From the NCBI RefSeq assembly GCF_000350225.1, contig NW_005178937.1:124001-188000 (forward strand): a DNA stretch of 64,000 nucleotides, in the 5' to 3' direction. Shown here one piece after another: positions 45,669 to 57,415 of the stretch. The DNA comes from Chondrus crispus (lineage: Eukaryota; Rhodophyta; Florideophyceae; Gigartinales; Gigartinaceae). The first letter of the stretch is position 1, and each line of letters starts with the position of its first letter. The position numbers were made by a program, and so were the translations under genes. Below the pieces are notes generated by a model that ran no database searches, was not told the origin of the DNA, and saw nothing but the letters and a program-made list of their open reading frames with translations.

Positions 45669-46689
45669 TGTAGTGCAATGCGCCTGTCGGGCAGAGACCG
45701 CGGTCCGATGGTCCAGCAAAAACAACAACAGCAACAAAAAGAAGAACTGCCGATGGCACAGCGCTACGGAGTGTCCGACTCTCCCTTCTCCGTTTCAACG
45801 AGCTTGCGACTCGTAGTGTCTCAGATCCCTGATGGGGGGGGGGGGCACAGAGAAATAGCCCGGCCCGGGATCGGTGTGGTAGAGACTTGCGAAGAGAACT
45901 GCTCGACGAGTGTGGGGTGGGGCGCGTACGTAGATACCCCGGTTCCACTGGGTTGTAAGGCAAATGCTCGTTGAGCTTCTTCGACACCTTGTAACGCGAC
46001 AAGGCCTTCGACAGCGGCGTCGCAACGCAGCCCGACGGGATGACATGAAAGTAGCAGCGCTACGTCAACTGTGCCGCCCGATGGCTCGAAACACCTACAC
46101 CGGTTCGGTCGCAACCGAGGCCGATGGCACCAACACTGGCTCGTAACACGACGGAGCCCTTCGAGGGAGACGTCGTTACAACGGTCTCCGTCGGAAAATG
46201 GGTCACAGTAGCAGCGCTACGTCAACTGTGTCGCCCGACGGCAAAGACACCTACACCGGTTCGGTCGCAACCGAGGCCGATGGCACCAACACAAGATAAG
46301 GGAAAAATAGGTAGAATTAGAGATAGAAAAGGATAGGTAAATAAAGGAAAAGGAAAGGGAACCACGAGCGATAGAGGATGCCGTAGGCTTAGGTAAAAGG
46401 GAGCGTCTTGGTAGAGACGGACTTCGACCAAGGCGACATTCCACTACGGCAACTTGGGTTGGTTTATTGACTTGTTCCGTCAATGGGCTAAGTTATATAG
46501 AGCCCCGCCGGGGCAAGTACAATAGCTCCCGGCTCTAGATTCTAGATCTAATTAGTAAATAAATTGAATAATTAAAATAATCGTGCGCTTCGTCGCACAC
46601 GTGTGTCCCCCAAACCCGGACTACAGTATCCAATTTTTTCCTTTTTCACTTCCTTCCTCCCCCCTACCCGAGACGGGTATTGCACTACA
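45669..46689 (-). repeat. Element C 5' LTR
   Basis: 1,021 bp. The plus strand begins TGTAGTGCAATGCGCC and ends ATTGCACTACA, followed by AGTCA. TATA on the minus strand at 46493-46499. One copy of the 132-bp subrepeat. Confidence 0.95.
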
Positions 46690-48088
46690 AGTCATCGAAC
46701 CGGCGCAGTCAGAATGGGCGTCGCCCATTTTATTAGTGCCGAAGCCGGACGGATCGATGCGCTTTTGCGTAGACTATCGCAGGTTAAACGCGGTAACGGT
46801 AAAGTACACGTACCTTTTACCGCGCATGGAGGAGTGTCTGGACTCGCTTGGTGACACCAAGGTTTTCTCGGCGTCGGACGCGATCTCGGGATATTGGCAG
46901 ATGCCTATCCCTGAGTGCGACCGCGACAAGACTGCATTTTCGTGTCACTCAGGTCTGTATCGCTTCTCAATAATGCCCTTCGGGCTATCCGACGCGCCGG
47001 CGACGTTCCAGAGAGCAATGCTCTCTCCGTTCCGTTGGAAATGCTGTTTGGTGTATCTGGATGACATAATAATTTTTAGCAAGTCGTGGGAGGAGCACAT
47101 CGTGCACGTGAATGAAATACTTTCTGTATTGGAGAAGGCTGGTGTGAAGCTCAAGCTCCGCAAGTGCGAATTTTTCGTCGAAAAGATCAAGTACCTGGGC
47201 CATGTCGTTCGGCCAGGTACGTTGGAGGTTGATGTCGCCCGAACCGCGGCGTTGGAACAAGTGCGGTACCCTCAAACGCAGACCCAGCTCAGGAGCTTCT
47301 TGGGACTTTGTAATGTCTACCGCAGGTTTGTCCCACATTACGCGAAAATCGGGCATCCGCTCAATCAACTATTGAAGAAGGGACAACCGGTCCAGTTGGA
47401 AGGATTCGACGAACCGTGCAAGAAAGCTTTTCATAAGCTCAAGGACGCTGTCTTGGCGCCACCGGTGTTGGCGCTGCCGAAGAAGGACCTACCCTACTCC
47501 GTAGATACCGATGCAAGCGACTATCAAATCGACGCTGCATTATTTCAGACACATCCGAATGCGCAACGTAAACCCATTGGGTTCTTTTCAAGAACGTTAG
47601 CCGCAGCCGAGAGAAACTACTCCGTATCAGAAAAAGAATGTCTAGTGGTAATTTGGGCCGTACAGACTTTAAGACCATATCTATATGGCGAGCACTTCAT
47701 TGTGCATACCGACCATGCCTCATTGAGGTGGTTGATGAACGTAACCGACCCCAGCGGGAGATTAATCCGATGGAGGCTACGCCTCTCGGAATTTGATTTC
47801 GAAATCAAGTACAAGAAGGGCAAGGCGAATAGTCAAGCTGATGCCCTGTCAAGATTACGGACCGCAGGAGAAACCGGCGACCAAATCTACGACGAAATCC
47901 CATGCTTTATGGCCGAACCGGCCGAGGGTACAGTGGAGGACGAGGACAGCTTTGACGCGTTAGACGACATCCTCGCTCTTGAGGGGGGGACCGCCCCTGA
48001 TCGCATCGATCAATATCAAGCTGTCACTCCGGAGGAGCTCATTCGCGAGCAAGCCGTCGACCCCTTCTGCAACCGCATCAAGGAATAA
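46690..48088 (+). pseudogene. pol: Element D pol, middle part: RT and RNase H
   Basis: After the second AGTCA the D reading resumes with VIEPAQSEWASPILL and stays open to 48088. RT motifs: FCVDYRRLNAV, SASDAISGYWQMP (a Ser replaces Leu next to the catalytic Asp), MPFGLSDAPATFQ, YLDD at 47054-47065. Three residues present in C are missing after ATFQRAM (a 9-bp in-frame deletion). RNase H: DTDASDYQIDAAL, SEKECLVVIWAVQ, HTDHASLRWLM, SQADALSRL. The ORF ends at TAA 48086-48088 and the next codon is ATG. This half is in frame, but D as a whole is broken by element C. Confidence 0.93.
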
Positions 48089-49700
48089 ATGGAGGCCGGA
48101 AAGGTGAGAACGTTCAGCATGGAGACCGAGGAACTCGAAGGAACTCTATGCCGTACCGCGGCGGGGTTTGTACAAGTGGTAATACCACAATCGTTAAGGG
48201 ACCGCGTCCTAGGGTTGAGCCACTACGCAAAATTGGCAGGCCACCCGGAAGGCAGGAAACTTTACAAGACTTTGAGAAGATATTTTTATTGGCCTACGAT
48301 GGCCCTAGACTGCTACGCAGTCGCGAAGAATTGCGCCGCATGTGCGCGGGAAAGGGTGAAGCTAAGAAAAAACACGAAGGAAATGAAGCTGTTCACGCCC
48401 AAAGCTCCGCTGGAATTTGTCGCCATCGACATCCTCGGCGAGCTAATTACAACTAAGCGAGGAAATCGGTGTATTCTCGTGATCAGCGATCGATACTCGA
48501 AACTGGTACGAACCGTACCGTTGAAGAAGATATCAGCTGCGCACATCGCGCAAGCCTTCGTTCACCATTGGGTATTCGTGTATGGACCGCCGGTCAAGCT
48601 GCTGCCCGACAATGGAACACAGTTCACGGCCCGGTTCTTTCAGAACGTCTGTCGAATTCTCGGCATACGCAAGCAATGTGTTCACGACTACGTACTACCC
48701 ACCAGCCAACGGCCAAGTTGAGAGATTTAACCGCACGCTGACTTCCGCGTTGCGAAAATACGTTGGAGAGCATCCCAAGGACTGGGACTTATTTAGCGAC
48801 GCTGTGACGTTGGCATACAACACGCAAGTTCATCGAGCAACGAACATCGCGCCCTTCGAGCTGGTGTTGGCTCGGGCGCCGAGAAGCATTGCGTTACAAG
48901 CACAGCCAAGTTTGGAAGGATTTAGCTCGAATCGAGCGTACTACCTGAAATGGCATTCGTGGTTGGAAAGCCTGATGAAAGGCGCTGGTAAGAGCTTGCG
49001 GAAAGAACAAGCGCGCTACAAGCGAAATTTCGACGCAAGGCTCCGCCAGCCGAAGTATGACATCCGTTCAGGATCATACGTATTCCTTCGGAAGGATCAA
49101 GGCACGGCCACCGAGCCGAAACATAAGTTGGCACAAGTGGCTACCGGTCCGTATCAAGTGAAGGAGTCAACTGAGAATACGGTCGTCATTGCCATCGGCG
49201 ACCAAGAAGAGCGCGTGTCGCGAGATAGAGTCGAATTAGCCCCTAGTCCCATGGACCACACGCCGATAGTCGGGCTACGACAAGCGCTGCAATTCCTCAG
49301 CCGAGGAGGGGAACAAGAAGAACCCGCCGCCCAAACGAAGGATAGGCCGGATGACGGACCTTTGATAAATCAGGAAGCTGCGGGCATCCCGCCCGATCTA
49401 CAAGAGATGGGAGGTTCGGAAGAGCAGGATGAGGATGAGTCGCTGGCTCTTCGGAAGAGGGACGGACAGTTGGACACGCAGGAAGAAGGAACCGGGGGTC
49501 AGGAGTACGTGATCCACAAAATAGTCGACCACGCTGATCAAGATGGAAAATTAATTCTCAAGGTGGAATGGTATGGCTACGCGATTGAGGACGCAACGTG
49601 GGAGCCGATTTCTCAGCTACCGCGCAGCTCAGCGGTGACCTATTTCCGGAGGAAGAAACTGCCCCTCCCGCCGCAAGTCGCACCCGCGAGACCAGGATGA
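48089..49700 (+). pseudogene. pol: Element D integrase with chromodomain (4-bp frameshift)
   Basis: ATG at 48089 follows the TAA without a gap. The zinc-binding residues (SHYAKLAGHPEG, CAACARE) and the first two Asp (AIDILGELI; LLPDNGTQF, with Pro for Ser) are present. A 4-bp insertion (a repeat of GCAA/AGCA) at about 48671-48674 shifts the frame after GIRK. The correct frame continues to 49700 with the Glu segment (GQVERFNRTL), the RYKRNFDARLR helix, an acidic linker and the chromodomain (KVEWYGYAIEDATWEP, TYFRRKKLPLP). Confidence 0.93.
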
Positions 49701-52700
49701 GCTCCGTACGGAATTTGATGATGGAAAGCGAAAAGAGGACGCGAGCCGCAACCAGTTTCCTATGTTTTACCTACTTAACTGTTCTGTTTCGTTTTTTTTG
49801 GTTGCTTTGTTTTTTATGTTTGTTTTCCCTTCCCGAGACGCACCTAGGTCGGCCATTCCGGAGCGAGCATGCGTAGTTTCAGGAGAACACGACAGGCGCC
49901 CAAGGGCGACAGGGGATTGCCAACCGCCGATCGTGATTAAGGCTACAAGCTGTATCTCGAGTCGAGGAAGAAGTCTGTTCTACAAGGGAGCGGGTGTGAC
50001 GAGAAGATGGGAGAAGAAGGGGATGCGTCAGATTGACGAGTGTGCGACCTTCGAGATAAGGTAGAAGGTTGGGAGAGGACGCAGTCGATGGGCGACTGCA
50101 CGCGGACGAGGCAGATCAAGACGACGTGTAGGATGCGAGAAGTGAGAGCACCGCGACTGGAATAGTGGAGATAGGATGAAAACAATCGCTCACCTGGAGG
50201 GTGATCGAATCGAGAATCAGCGACCGGATATCGGCTCTGGTCGGAGTTAAGAGGCTCCAAGGTATTCGCGTGGTAGCGAACGGGGATGCCCCCGTCGAGA
50301 AGTTATCAAGTTGGAAAGGATGTTACGGATCGCGCCGTGGTGAGGAGTAAGGACGGTCCTCACACACGCACGCCCAGGCGGGATTATGCATGCGAGATGT
50401 GGTCGAGTCGAGACGGACGCTGTGAACCACAGCACGAAGCCAGCGAGGAATGAGCATAGCGGAAGTAAGGCGCATCGGCAATGGCGAGAAGGAAAGAGGA
50501 GGTGAGACGGGCAGGTATGCGTGGCTTAACGCTCATGGATACAGAGCGGCGAGACGCGCTTCATCAGGAAGTGACGAAGTCACTGCAGCCTCAGGTGGAG
50601 ACAACGTGCAAATTACGTATGATCACGCGTGGCATGGGTGCGCACGCAAAGGGACGTTTAGATCACGGATCCATGCTCGTCTGAATCAGTTTGAACGGAA
50701 ATGTTTGTGAGGGTTTTCACGAATAGACAAAGGACAAGTGGTGCGCGTTAACGAGCGAGACTACACCGTGTGGAGGGGACAAATTGTTTTGTCGTTTCTG
50801 TTGACTTCGTCAACAACGGGAATCGGCTCGACGTCGTCATCAAGGCGGTCAACCGCATGCTTTTCACTCGGCCGATCTGCTCCTGCCTCAATCTCTGTTT
50901 CGTTCCTGTTCTCCTTCTCTTTTTTTGGTAATGTCAACGACACAATGAAACTGCGCACGTCGACCGGCCAGTCTATGAGAATTATGGAAGAGAGAAGAGG
51001 ATATCAATTGAGGAGAGGGGAGAAATGGGTTGGCGGCGTAAGACACGTCAACACGAGCCGCCAACGCTTTAACCGTGTGACAGACGCAACCGGAACTTTT
51101 TAGCGTCTTACAAACAGACGCCTCGGGCAACTACGGTGATGAGGACGAACCCGACAGAGAGATCGAGTAGCTCGACGAGCTTGATTACGACAAACCGTCT
51201 GTCAGCCGCAAGGACTGACGATGCTATAGCTCACGTTTCTAATTTACGTTCACCCCGACCGTGAAGCAACACACGCAGACGAAATGAAGGATTGAAGACA
51301 TTGTCTTGGTTGAGCTGCACAGCGAAGCCTGGTACAGTATTGTATTCGACGACTTCTACTAGCGCTACCTACGAAAGCCTATGTGAACACCGCTGGTGTG
51401 TGGGAAAGGAGGACGACCTCTGGTCGACAGAAGAAAGACGTTGGAATTTTTCCGGGGACGAGGGATTTGTAGTTGGAGAAGAATTGCGTAACGGATACGC
51501 ACTACAGTGGGGCCGCAAGAAAATGTCGTGGATGGAGGGAGAATTGTCGAGGATTCGTGTGAACAACGGCAAAGAGGGAAGAGGACCTCCGATACCCGGG
51601 GAAAAGTTAGTATCAGGTTTTTGACACGGAGGACGTACAGTGTCACCACACGAGCAAGAGTATATTAGCAAGGGAAATGAAAGCATGCGTCCCGAGGAGA
51701 CTTTGTTTAAGTCGTACGTGCCTAACGGAGTGGTTCTCTCAGGCGAAAGAAAATTGATTGTTAGACGAGGGAGAGGAGTACGTGTCGGGGACGGGCAAGA
51801 GAATGGACCGCATTCCTGGAGAAGGTCCGAAAGCTCGGAGACAGTGCCGATTGTCCACTGCGCCTACTAAGGAGAAATTGGAGCACACGGATTCAGCGAG
51901 TGGATCAGAGACAAAGAGCCATTTTGACTTCGAAGGGAAAGGCAGCGGTTACCCTTGGGCACCTCCGATGGGAAGATGAATTTTTACGACCAAGTCTGTG
52001 GATACACGTTTCGACGTGTGCAGGTGAATTCCTTGTTACGAAATCAGTCGTTGTCGCGATCAAAAACGCATTATTCGACGCAGCGCCATTTAAACCCGCT
52101 CTCGCTCCGACACTGCTACAAAGTCGCATCCCGTCGCAGCTATCAACCGGATCACGATCGTTGTTGACACGCTTTTGGAAAAGATACAGAGGGGCAGTGA
52201 ATGACGCCCTGTGTCACGGGCTACTGGCAATTGAGGATCGTCTCGATGAGCTCGGAGAATTGGAAGAAAAAGAGAATTACTGTCGATTGCGCAGCTGTCG
52301 GTGACAGCGCTAACTGGAGACGCATATCGTGCGCAACAAGAGAACACCTACCACCCAAACTGATATGCATCAATACCTCCCCCCTCGCTCTAATAATGAC
52401 TTATTAGAGCTGGACTACGTAGTTCGTTTCTCACAAACGCCTGATGGGCAGTTGGACACCACTTCAGGACTGTCGTGTTCGACCTTCGGACGAAACGCGA
52501 AGGATATCCAGACGGCAACGAACCCAAGTCGCCGTCAACGTGTTTGTTCCCCGACCAAGTGCAGGGAGTTGGAACCGAGGCGGCTCAACGGAGATCGAAC
52601 TGAACTGTGGCACGCCGCCTCGTCGACCTTGACCCATCAATAATGTCGTGCTCCAAAAGATCGAAATGCCATCTACTTTCTCACTAGTTAGTTTTTTGAA

Positions 52701-54209
52701 GAGGTTCCGGTCGCGAGCAAACGGAAACTCAAGGGCCAGAGCTTCCCTGCGATTCTTTGAAAATATATTTTTGACGTGGACGTCGAAGCCTCGTGTAATT
52801 CGTAAGATTAACGGTCTCGGAACCGACCAGCAGGTCTGACGTCGTGACACGAACCGGTTATGCTCAGTATACCTATGCGGTGTTCTGTGTACTCTATCAC
52901 CCAACGAGTGCGCTGCAACTGTCGACATCTAGCCAGAGATCAAAGACGTTGTTTTAGCCGGCTGCCCAGGTCACTTCCACCGCGTTACCGAAAAGGCCAA
53001 CCTATTTCTATATGTTTTTTGGACATGTCGGGGAGAGCGGAGCGGAAGTCAATATGACCATAGCAAAATGGACTTTCGCACGCGATCAGTCACCGGCAGA
53101 AAGAGAAACTCGGTGACCTCGCCACATCGACAATCGCAGAACGGGTTATCCCGTGCAAAGGCTTTAAGAACGGGACAGGAGACACTCACGACGTCTTCAC
53201 CGCACTATTTCAATGACAAAATTGAAACGGGGCGTTTGAGTATTGTGCACGGAGCTCACCCTTGAGGTCGGCGGGTCCGACCGAACGGATTGAGCATAGC
53301 CACAACCCCTACTTATTTTTTGTTTCGACCTATCAAAGCTTCTCCGCGACTTATCAAGGATACCAATTATGAGTTTCGCCGACAAAGCCGCGAGGACAAT
53401 AGGACACTGTCCGTTTGGAAGACGGAGTTCGAAAATAAGCGGGAGGAAGAATAGGGAAATTGTCGGAAACCTGAGCTAGAGCGGGTTACCACCCTGATAG
53501 GCACAAAAGAAGGAATGGGGGATCGAATCGAGTTCCGACTACTCCAAGAGCCCTACATTTTTTATGTGTAGCTATCGTCCCGAGACGGAATCTCAGAGGA
53601 GGTAATCACGTGTTGGGGAGCTGGGATATTGTCTCGTGGAGGCGTGAAAATAAACATCGGGAAAGCCTGAAGGCTAAGGAAGATGGGGGCATTTTCGAAG
53701 GTAGAGAGAGGTCCGTGGGCCAATCAATGAAAAACAAATAGGGCGTGACTTCCCAGCCGGCGACCTGGTGGACGAGCGGAGGAAAAGAGAAGGAATGAGG
53801 GATTGAGGGAAGAAGCGACCGCATTGACGGTACGCAGAAAAAGAGAAGGAAGACGGAAGCCCGAGGTGTGTGATCCCGGGATCTGAGGGGACACACATGG
53901 TACCCAAGTGGGGGACTCGAGGATGAGCATGCCGTGTTGGGTAAAGAGGAGGAAAGGGAAAGTGAGGAGAAGGATGACGTACGTGTTGGATAAAGAGGAG
54001 GAAAAGGAAAATGAGGAGAAGGATGACGTACGTGTTGGATAAAGAGGAGAAAAATGTAACAAGAGGAGGAATTTGATAGGAGAAGGAAATGCAATTTATT
54101 TTCGGTGGAACGAAGGGAGGTGTCGACGATCAGACGACACTCTCAGAGGATAATGATCGGAACATGGATCGGCAGGGCGCTACCATCGGCAATGGGTCAA
54201 TGGGACGAT
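49701..54209 (+). other. Element D spacer between chromodomain and antisense gene
   Basis: About 4.5 kb with short ORFs only and no recognised domain. A T-rich tract (49758-49840) follows the pol stop by about 60 bp, as T-rich tracts do in A and C. The right end is purine-rich, with three tandem repeats (53935-54060). No gene seen. Confidence 0.6.
53935..54060 (+). repeat. 51-bp purine-rich tandem repeat in element D spacer
   Basis: Three units start with GTGTTGG.TAAAGAGGAG at 53935, about 53986 and about 54036; the first two also share GAGGAGAAGGATGACGTAC. They lie about 150 bp beyond the stop of the antisense gene, as the purine repeats of A do. Confidence 0.8.
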
Positions 54210-57200
54210 TCACCCAAGGATTTTTTTCTTTGGAAGTGAGGCCACAAGTTGCGCCAGTAAGCGCAGGTCAACAAGGGACGCTTCTCGAAGAGCCCCCTCG
54301 TTAATTCCGTGAGCACGGAGCAACGTGCGATAGACGCTGGCGGCGCCGTCGTTCTTTTTGATGACATCTGGAGAGGACGGCGAGGTCGAACCTCCCCTGG
54401 TCGATTGGACTGCGTCGACGATTGGTGACAAGGGGGCGGCAACTGGAACAGCCGCAGGAGAAGGGGGACGAGCTGGGACGTGCACAGGGGAAGACGGTGC
54501 AGGAGGAGCCGCGGGGGTAAGGGACGAAGACTTTCCCTTCCTTTCGGGGGCTGCGCGCACGGACAGACTGTCAGTCCGGCTAGCTGACGAGGGGACCTCT
54601 CTCGTCTCTGATAGAGGTTGACACCTGGCCACTGGAGGTGAATGGGACCGCAAAGGGGATTTGACCTCCTCACACTCAGGGGCTCTCGTCGCCCTTATCG
54701 AAGCACTCACGGGAAGAGTGGGGTCCGCCGGATCGACAGGAAGCGAAGTCGGTGAGACCGGTCACACAGGGCGAGAACGCAAAGGCTCTCTGGGACAGAG
54801 GTCGCGCTCGCGGGGATGCGCAAGGAAGACAGGCATCTCAACCGGAACGGGCGCCTGACTTCCATATTTTCGACTCAGACGCGCCTCGTCGCAAGAACAT
54901 TGCGATCCCGTCCAGGGGTTAAACCAAGCGTAGCCCCCCGCACCACGATAAGCACGACCAGGAGAGAAGGAGGGGCGTTGCCGGACGAAGGAACGAGAGT
55001 AATTCTGACGCGGTATCAAGTCCCAATCGACCTCCTCTATTTTATCGAGGAGAGAATGCAGTTCAGTGTCTGCATCAGCACCGCCCAGGGGAACCGAATA
55101 ATCGAGGCGTCGCATGAGGCTGATGAGCTGGGGAGGCAAGTACCACAACCTCCAGCAGTCGTAGGTCTCCCACAAGGGGGTCACTGCCACTTTGGTACAC
55201 CACTCTGTGAGGAAGTACCCAAAGGCCATGTTCCTAGACGTTAGTCTAGGTGTAAGCAAGAAAAAAGGGACGGCTCGTTACACGTGTTCACTTTTTTCTG
55301 TAAAGTACACGTGTTCACTTCTCTTTATGAGGGGAACGGGATGGTGCTGTCCGCACGGCTGTTCGCAGAAGGGCACCACTCGGTACTGTTCAGGTCATAA
55401 GTTGACCCGAAGTCTTGGCGCCAACCCGCCCGAAAGGTTTATACTGTACCCTTCTCACAGGCTCAATGTGGGACGCATAAGAAGATATGATAAATATGCG
55501 AATGCAGTGCGTATTCGAAGAAAATTGCCTTTATTTGGACGGGAGAATTGGTCTCCAAAGTGTGCCGGGGTCAAAGTGGGACGACGAGAAATTTCATGTC
55601 TTGCACGCTTCATCTGTAATGGGAGAGACCCAACAAAGCTGACACTGCTGTGTGCTTGCGGGTCCTCAACAACTCGCCTTCCTCAACCTGCATCCGCTGT
55701 TTTCGGGCTCTTGGCCATTGCGAAATTGGCAAGTCGTCGCAAACTATGTCTTCGAGAGGCGACACCGCAGACTGCGCTTTCAGACGTTTCTGAGAGTCAA
55801 TTTTTTTTGTTTGCAGTATCATTCTCTACTTTAAATTCTTGAAGGTGATAAACGTTGGGTACGGGCGCTTTTAGAGGATTCCGCCCCTCCACACGAGCAC
55901 GAACGGACTGCAAATGGCCAACCGTCGCTGCATTTCCTGCTGGGAGGAATTTTCTATTAGATTTCTTAGGTGTGGGGTTCTTTGACAGGCATATATTCTT
56001 TCTCAGAATGTTGCGCAACACATAATCATTACTGAGAGCGACGGAAACCTCTGCAAAAGGCATGAGCAGAAAACTGACCGTTTGTAAGAGCATGTGAATA
56101 TGTTTCATCAAACGAATATATTTAATTCGTTGCGAAATAGTTTAGCAAAATCATATGCGCGAAACTATGAGGCGCGGCATTATAATTTTGGTGTCACAAT
56201 TTGAGCCTTGTCACAGATTGAGCCTGTGAGAACGGTACAGTCACACTCCAATACTGTAATGTATTCAATATTTTTCAGGAATTGCAATAGAAACCATTCT
56301 TTTTGTTTCCTTTTTCTTTCCGCGGAAACGTATAGGACTCGCGATGCGTGCATCGCAAAGAATCGAGGATCACGTAAATACCTTCCGTAATACGTGTAAA
56401 CAGGGCCGAGCTCAGCCCAGAAGCTTTGGCAGACCTCAAATTGGCTCCACCACAACGGAATACGTTGATAACGATTCGCGTAATGGGACCTTGAGATTTC
56501 ACGTGCCTCCAACATCTGGTAGGCCATGAAATAACCCGTGTCAGACCGAATACGGCGTTCGAAGCGCACTGTGTGCTGGAAGAAGGGAATGGTACCCCGC
56601 TTGATAAGTCGGAAATTAGCCGGGATTATGGCGTTGGTCCACATCATAGCGTCGCCCGAGACGGTCCGTTGGTTGATCCAAAGGCGGTTAGCTTCACGAC
56701 GGGGGTTATCAGAGGTCCAGGCCAGCATGTTATCCAGGTAAGACCGCTCGTCCTCGGTGCGAAACTGCCACGTGTCACAACCGAATTCCTCAGGGATGAG
56801 ATCCTGCGTCAATGGTAGCTCAAGCCTGTCGCACACAGCGGTCATGAAGCGATTCGATAACAACGCACGACCACGACGCGGAGAGTGACACAGGATGGAG
56901 GGAGGAATGGCGATGGGAGCCAACCAATCGTAAGACCGAATAGCTTGAAGGGAGATTTGTCCTGGAAGCATACCGGCGTCGTCGGCGAACCAGTAAGCAA
57001 TGTCATCGAAGGCGCATACACAGATCACTGAGAACCATTTAGCGGAAGAAAAAAGCTCAGGATTAAGGCGCATGGCCTTATCGTGGAGCTCCGACGCAGC
57101 AGGGTATCGACGCGAGGACGGTGCGTTAGGATCGGAATCGATGTGGGCAACAGGGCCGGCATGTTGGGAATCAGGGGGTAATCCAGGGATGGAAGGACAA

Positions 57201-57292
57201 CTTAGAGGGTCGTGGGAAATGGAAGAAAAGCCCACGCCGTAGCGCTTGCGTTTGGTACCACCACTCGAGTGGCTCGGGGATGAAGGAAACAT
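54210..57292 (-). pseudogene. Element D antisense gene (uncharacterised family), split by an insertion
   Basis: ATG at 57292 (MFPSSPSHSSG) lies 124 bp from the 3' LTR. The N-terminal domain is open to about 56370: YPAASELHDKAMRLN, MLPGQISLQAIRSYDW, CDTWQFRTEDERSYLDNML, FFQHTVRFERRIRSDTGYF, SQFEVCQSFWAELGP, YYGRYLRDPR. A 1.1-kb insertion then interrupts it. The reading resumes at about 55230 with FGYFLTEWCTKVAVTPLWE, VPLGGADADTELHSLLDKI, RPSFSPGR and AWFNPWTG, has a TGA at 54762-54764, and goes on through the Pro/Ser-rich variable part to LLRAHGINEGALREASLVDL and LPKKKILG, ending at TGA 54210-54212. Without the insertion it is about 640 codons, like A. Confidence 0.85.
55236..56366. mobile_element. 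1.1-kb insertion of unknown type in element D antisense gene
   Basis: The insert separates DPR from the MAFGYFLTEW segment of the antisense protein, which are adjacent in A and C. The left boundary carries a perfect inverted repeat, CCTAGAC-GTTA-GTCTAGG (55233-55250). The right boundary carries GCGATGC-GT-GCATCGC (56341-56356). Inside are a direct repeat (ACACGTGTTCACTT at about 55281 and 55306), AT-rich stretches and no convincing ORF. I see no clear target duplication. It could be a small non-autonomous DNA transposon or a retroposed fragment. Confidence 0.6.
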
Positions 57293-57404
57293 GAGGCCCG
57301 TCTTGCTCTTGCACTTTCACCGATTACCGGATACGGAGGTGTAGGGTTATGAGAGAAACGGCGAGGAGATTATACGATGGCGGAGCGGCCTACAAGAGCG
57401 CTCC

Positions 57405-57415
57405 GAAGGGGGATA
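57405..57415 (+). other. Polypurine tract of element D
   Basis: GAAGGGGGATA immediately before the TGT of the 3' LTR. Confidence 0.82.

Larger units (their letters stand above)
32021..46689 (-). mobile_element. Element C: complete Ty3/gypsy LTR retrotransposon on the minus strand
   Basis: C is 14,669 bp with LTRs at 45669-46689 (5') and 32021-33039 (3') and an exact target duplication AGTCA (32016-32020 and 46690-46694). Removing C restores the pol reading of D across the junction. From right to left it holds LTR, primer site, gag, pol, integrase with chromodomain, 4-kb spacer, antisense gene (on the plus strand), polypurine tract, LTR. Its integrase ORF is intact. It is inserted head-on in a member of its own family. 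Confidence 0.96.

Noticed and set aside
55192..55842. A 216-codon plus ORF in the 1.1-kb insertion as a transposase
   Set aside because: It starts outside the insertion, in the antisense gene, and contains no recognisable motif.
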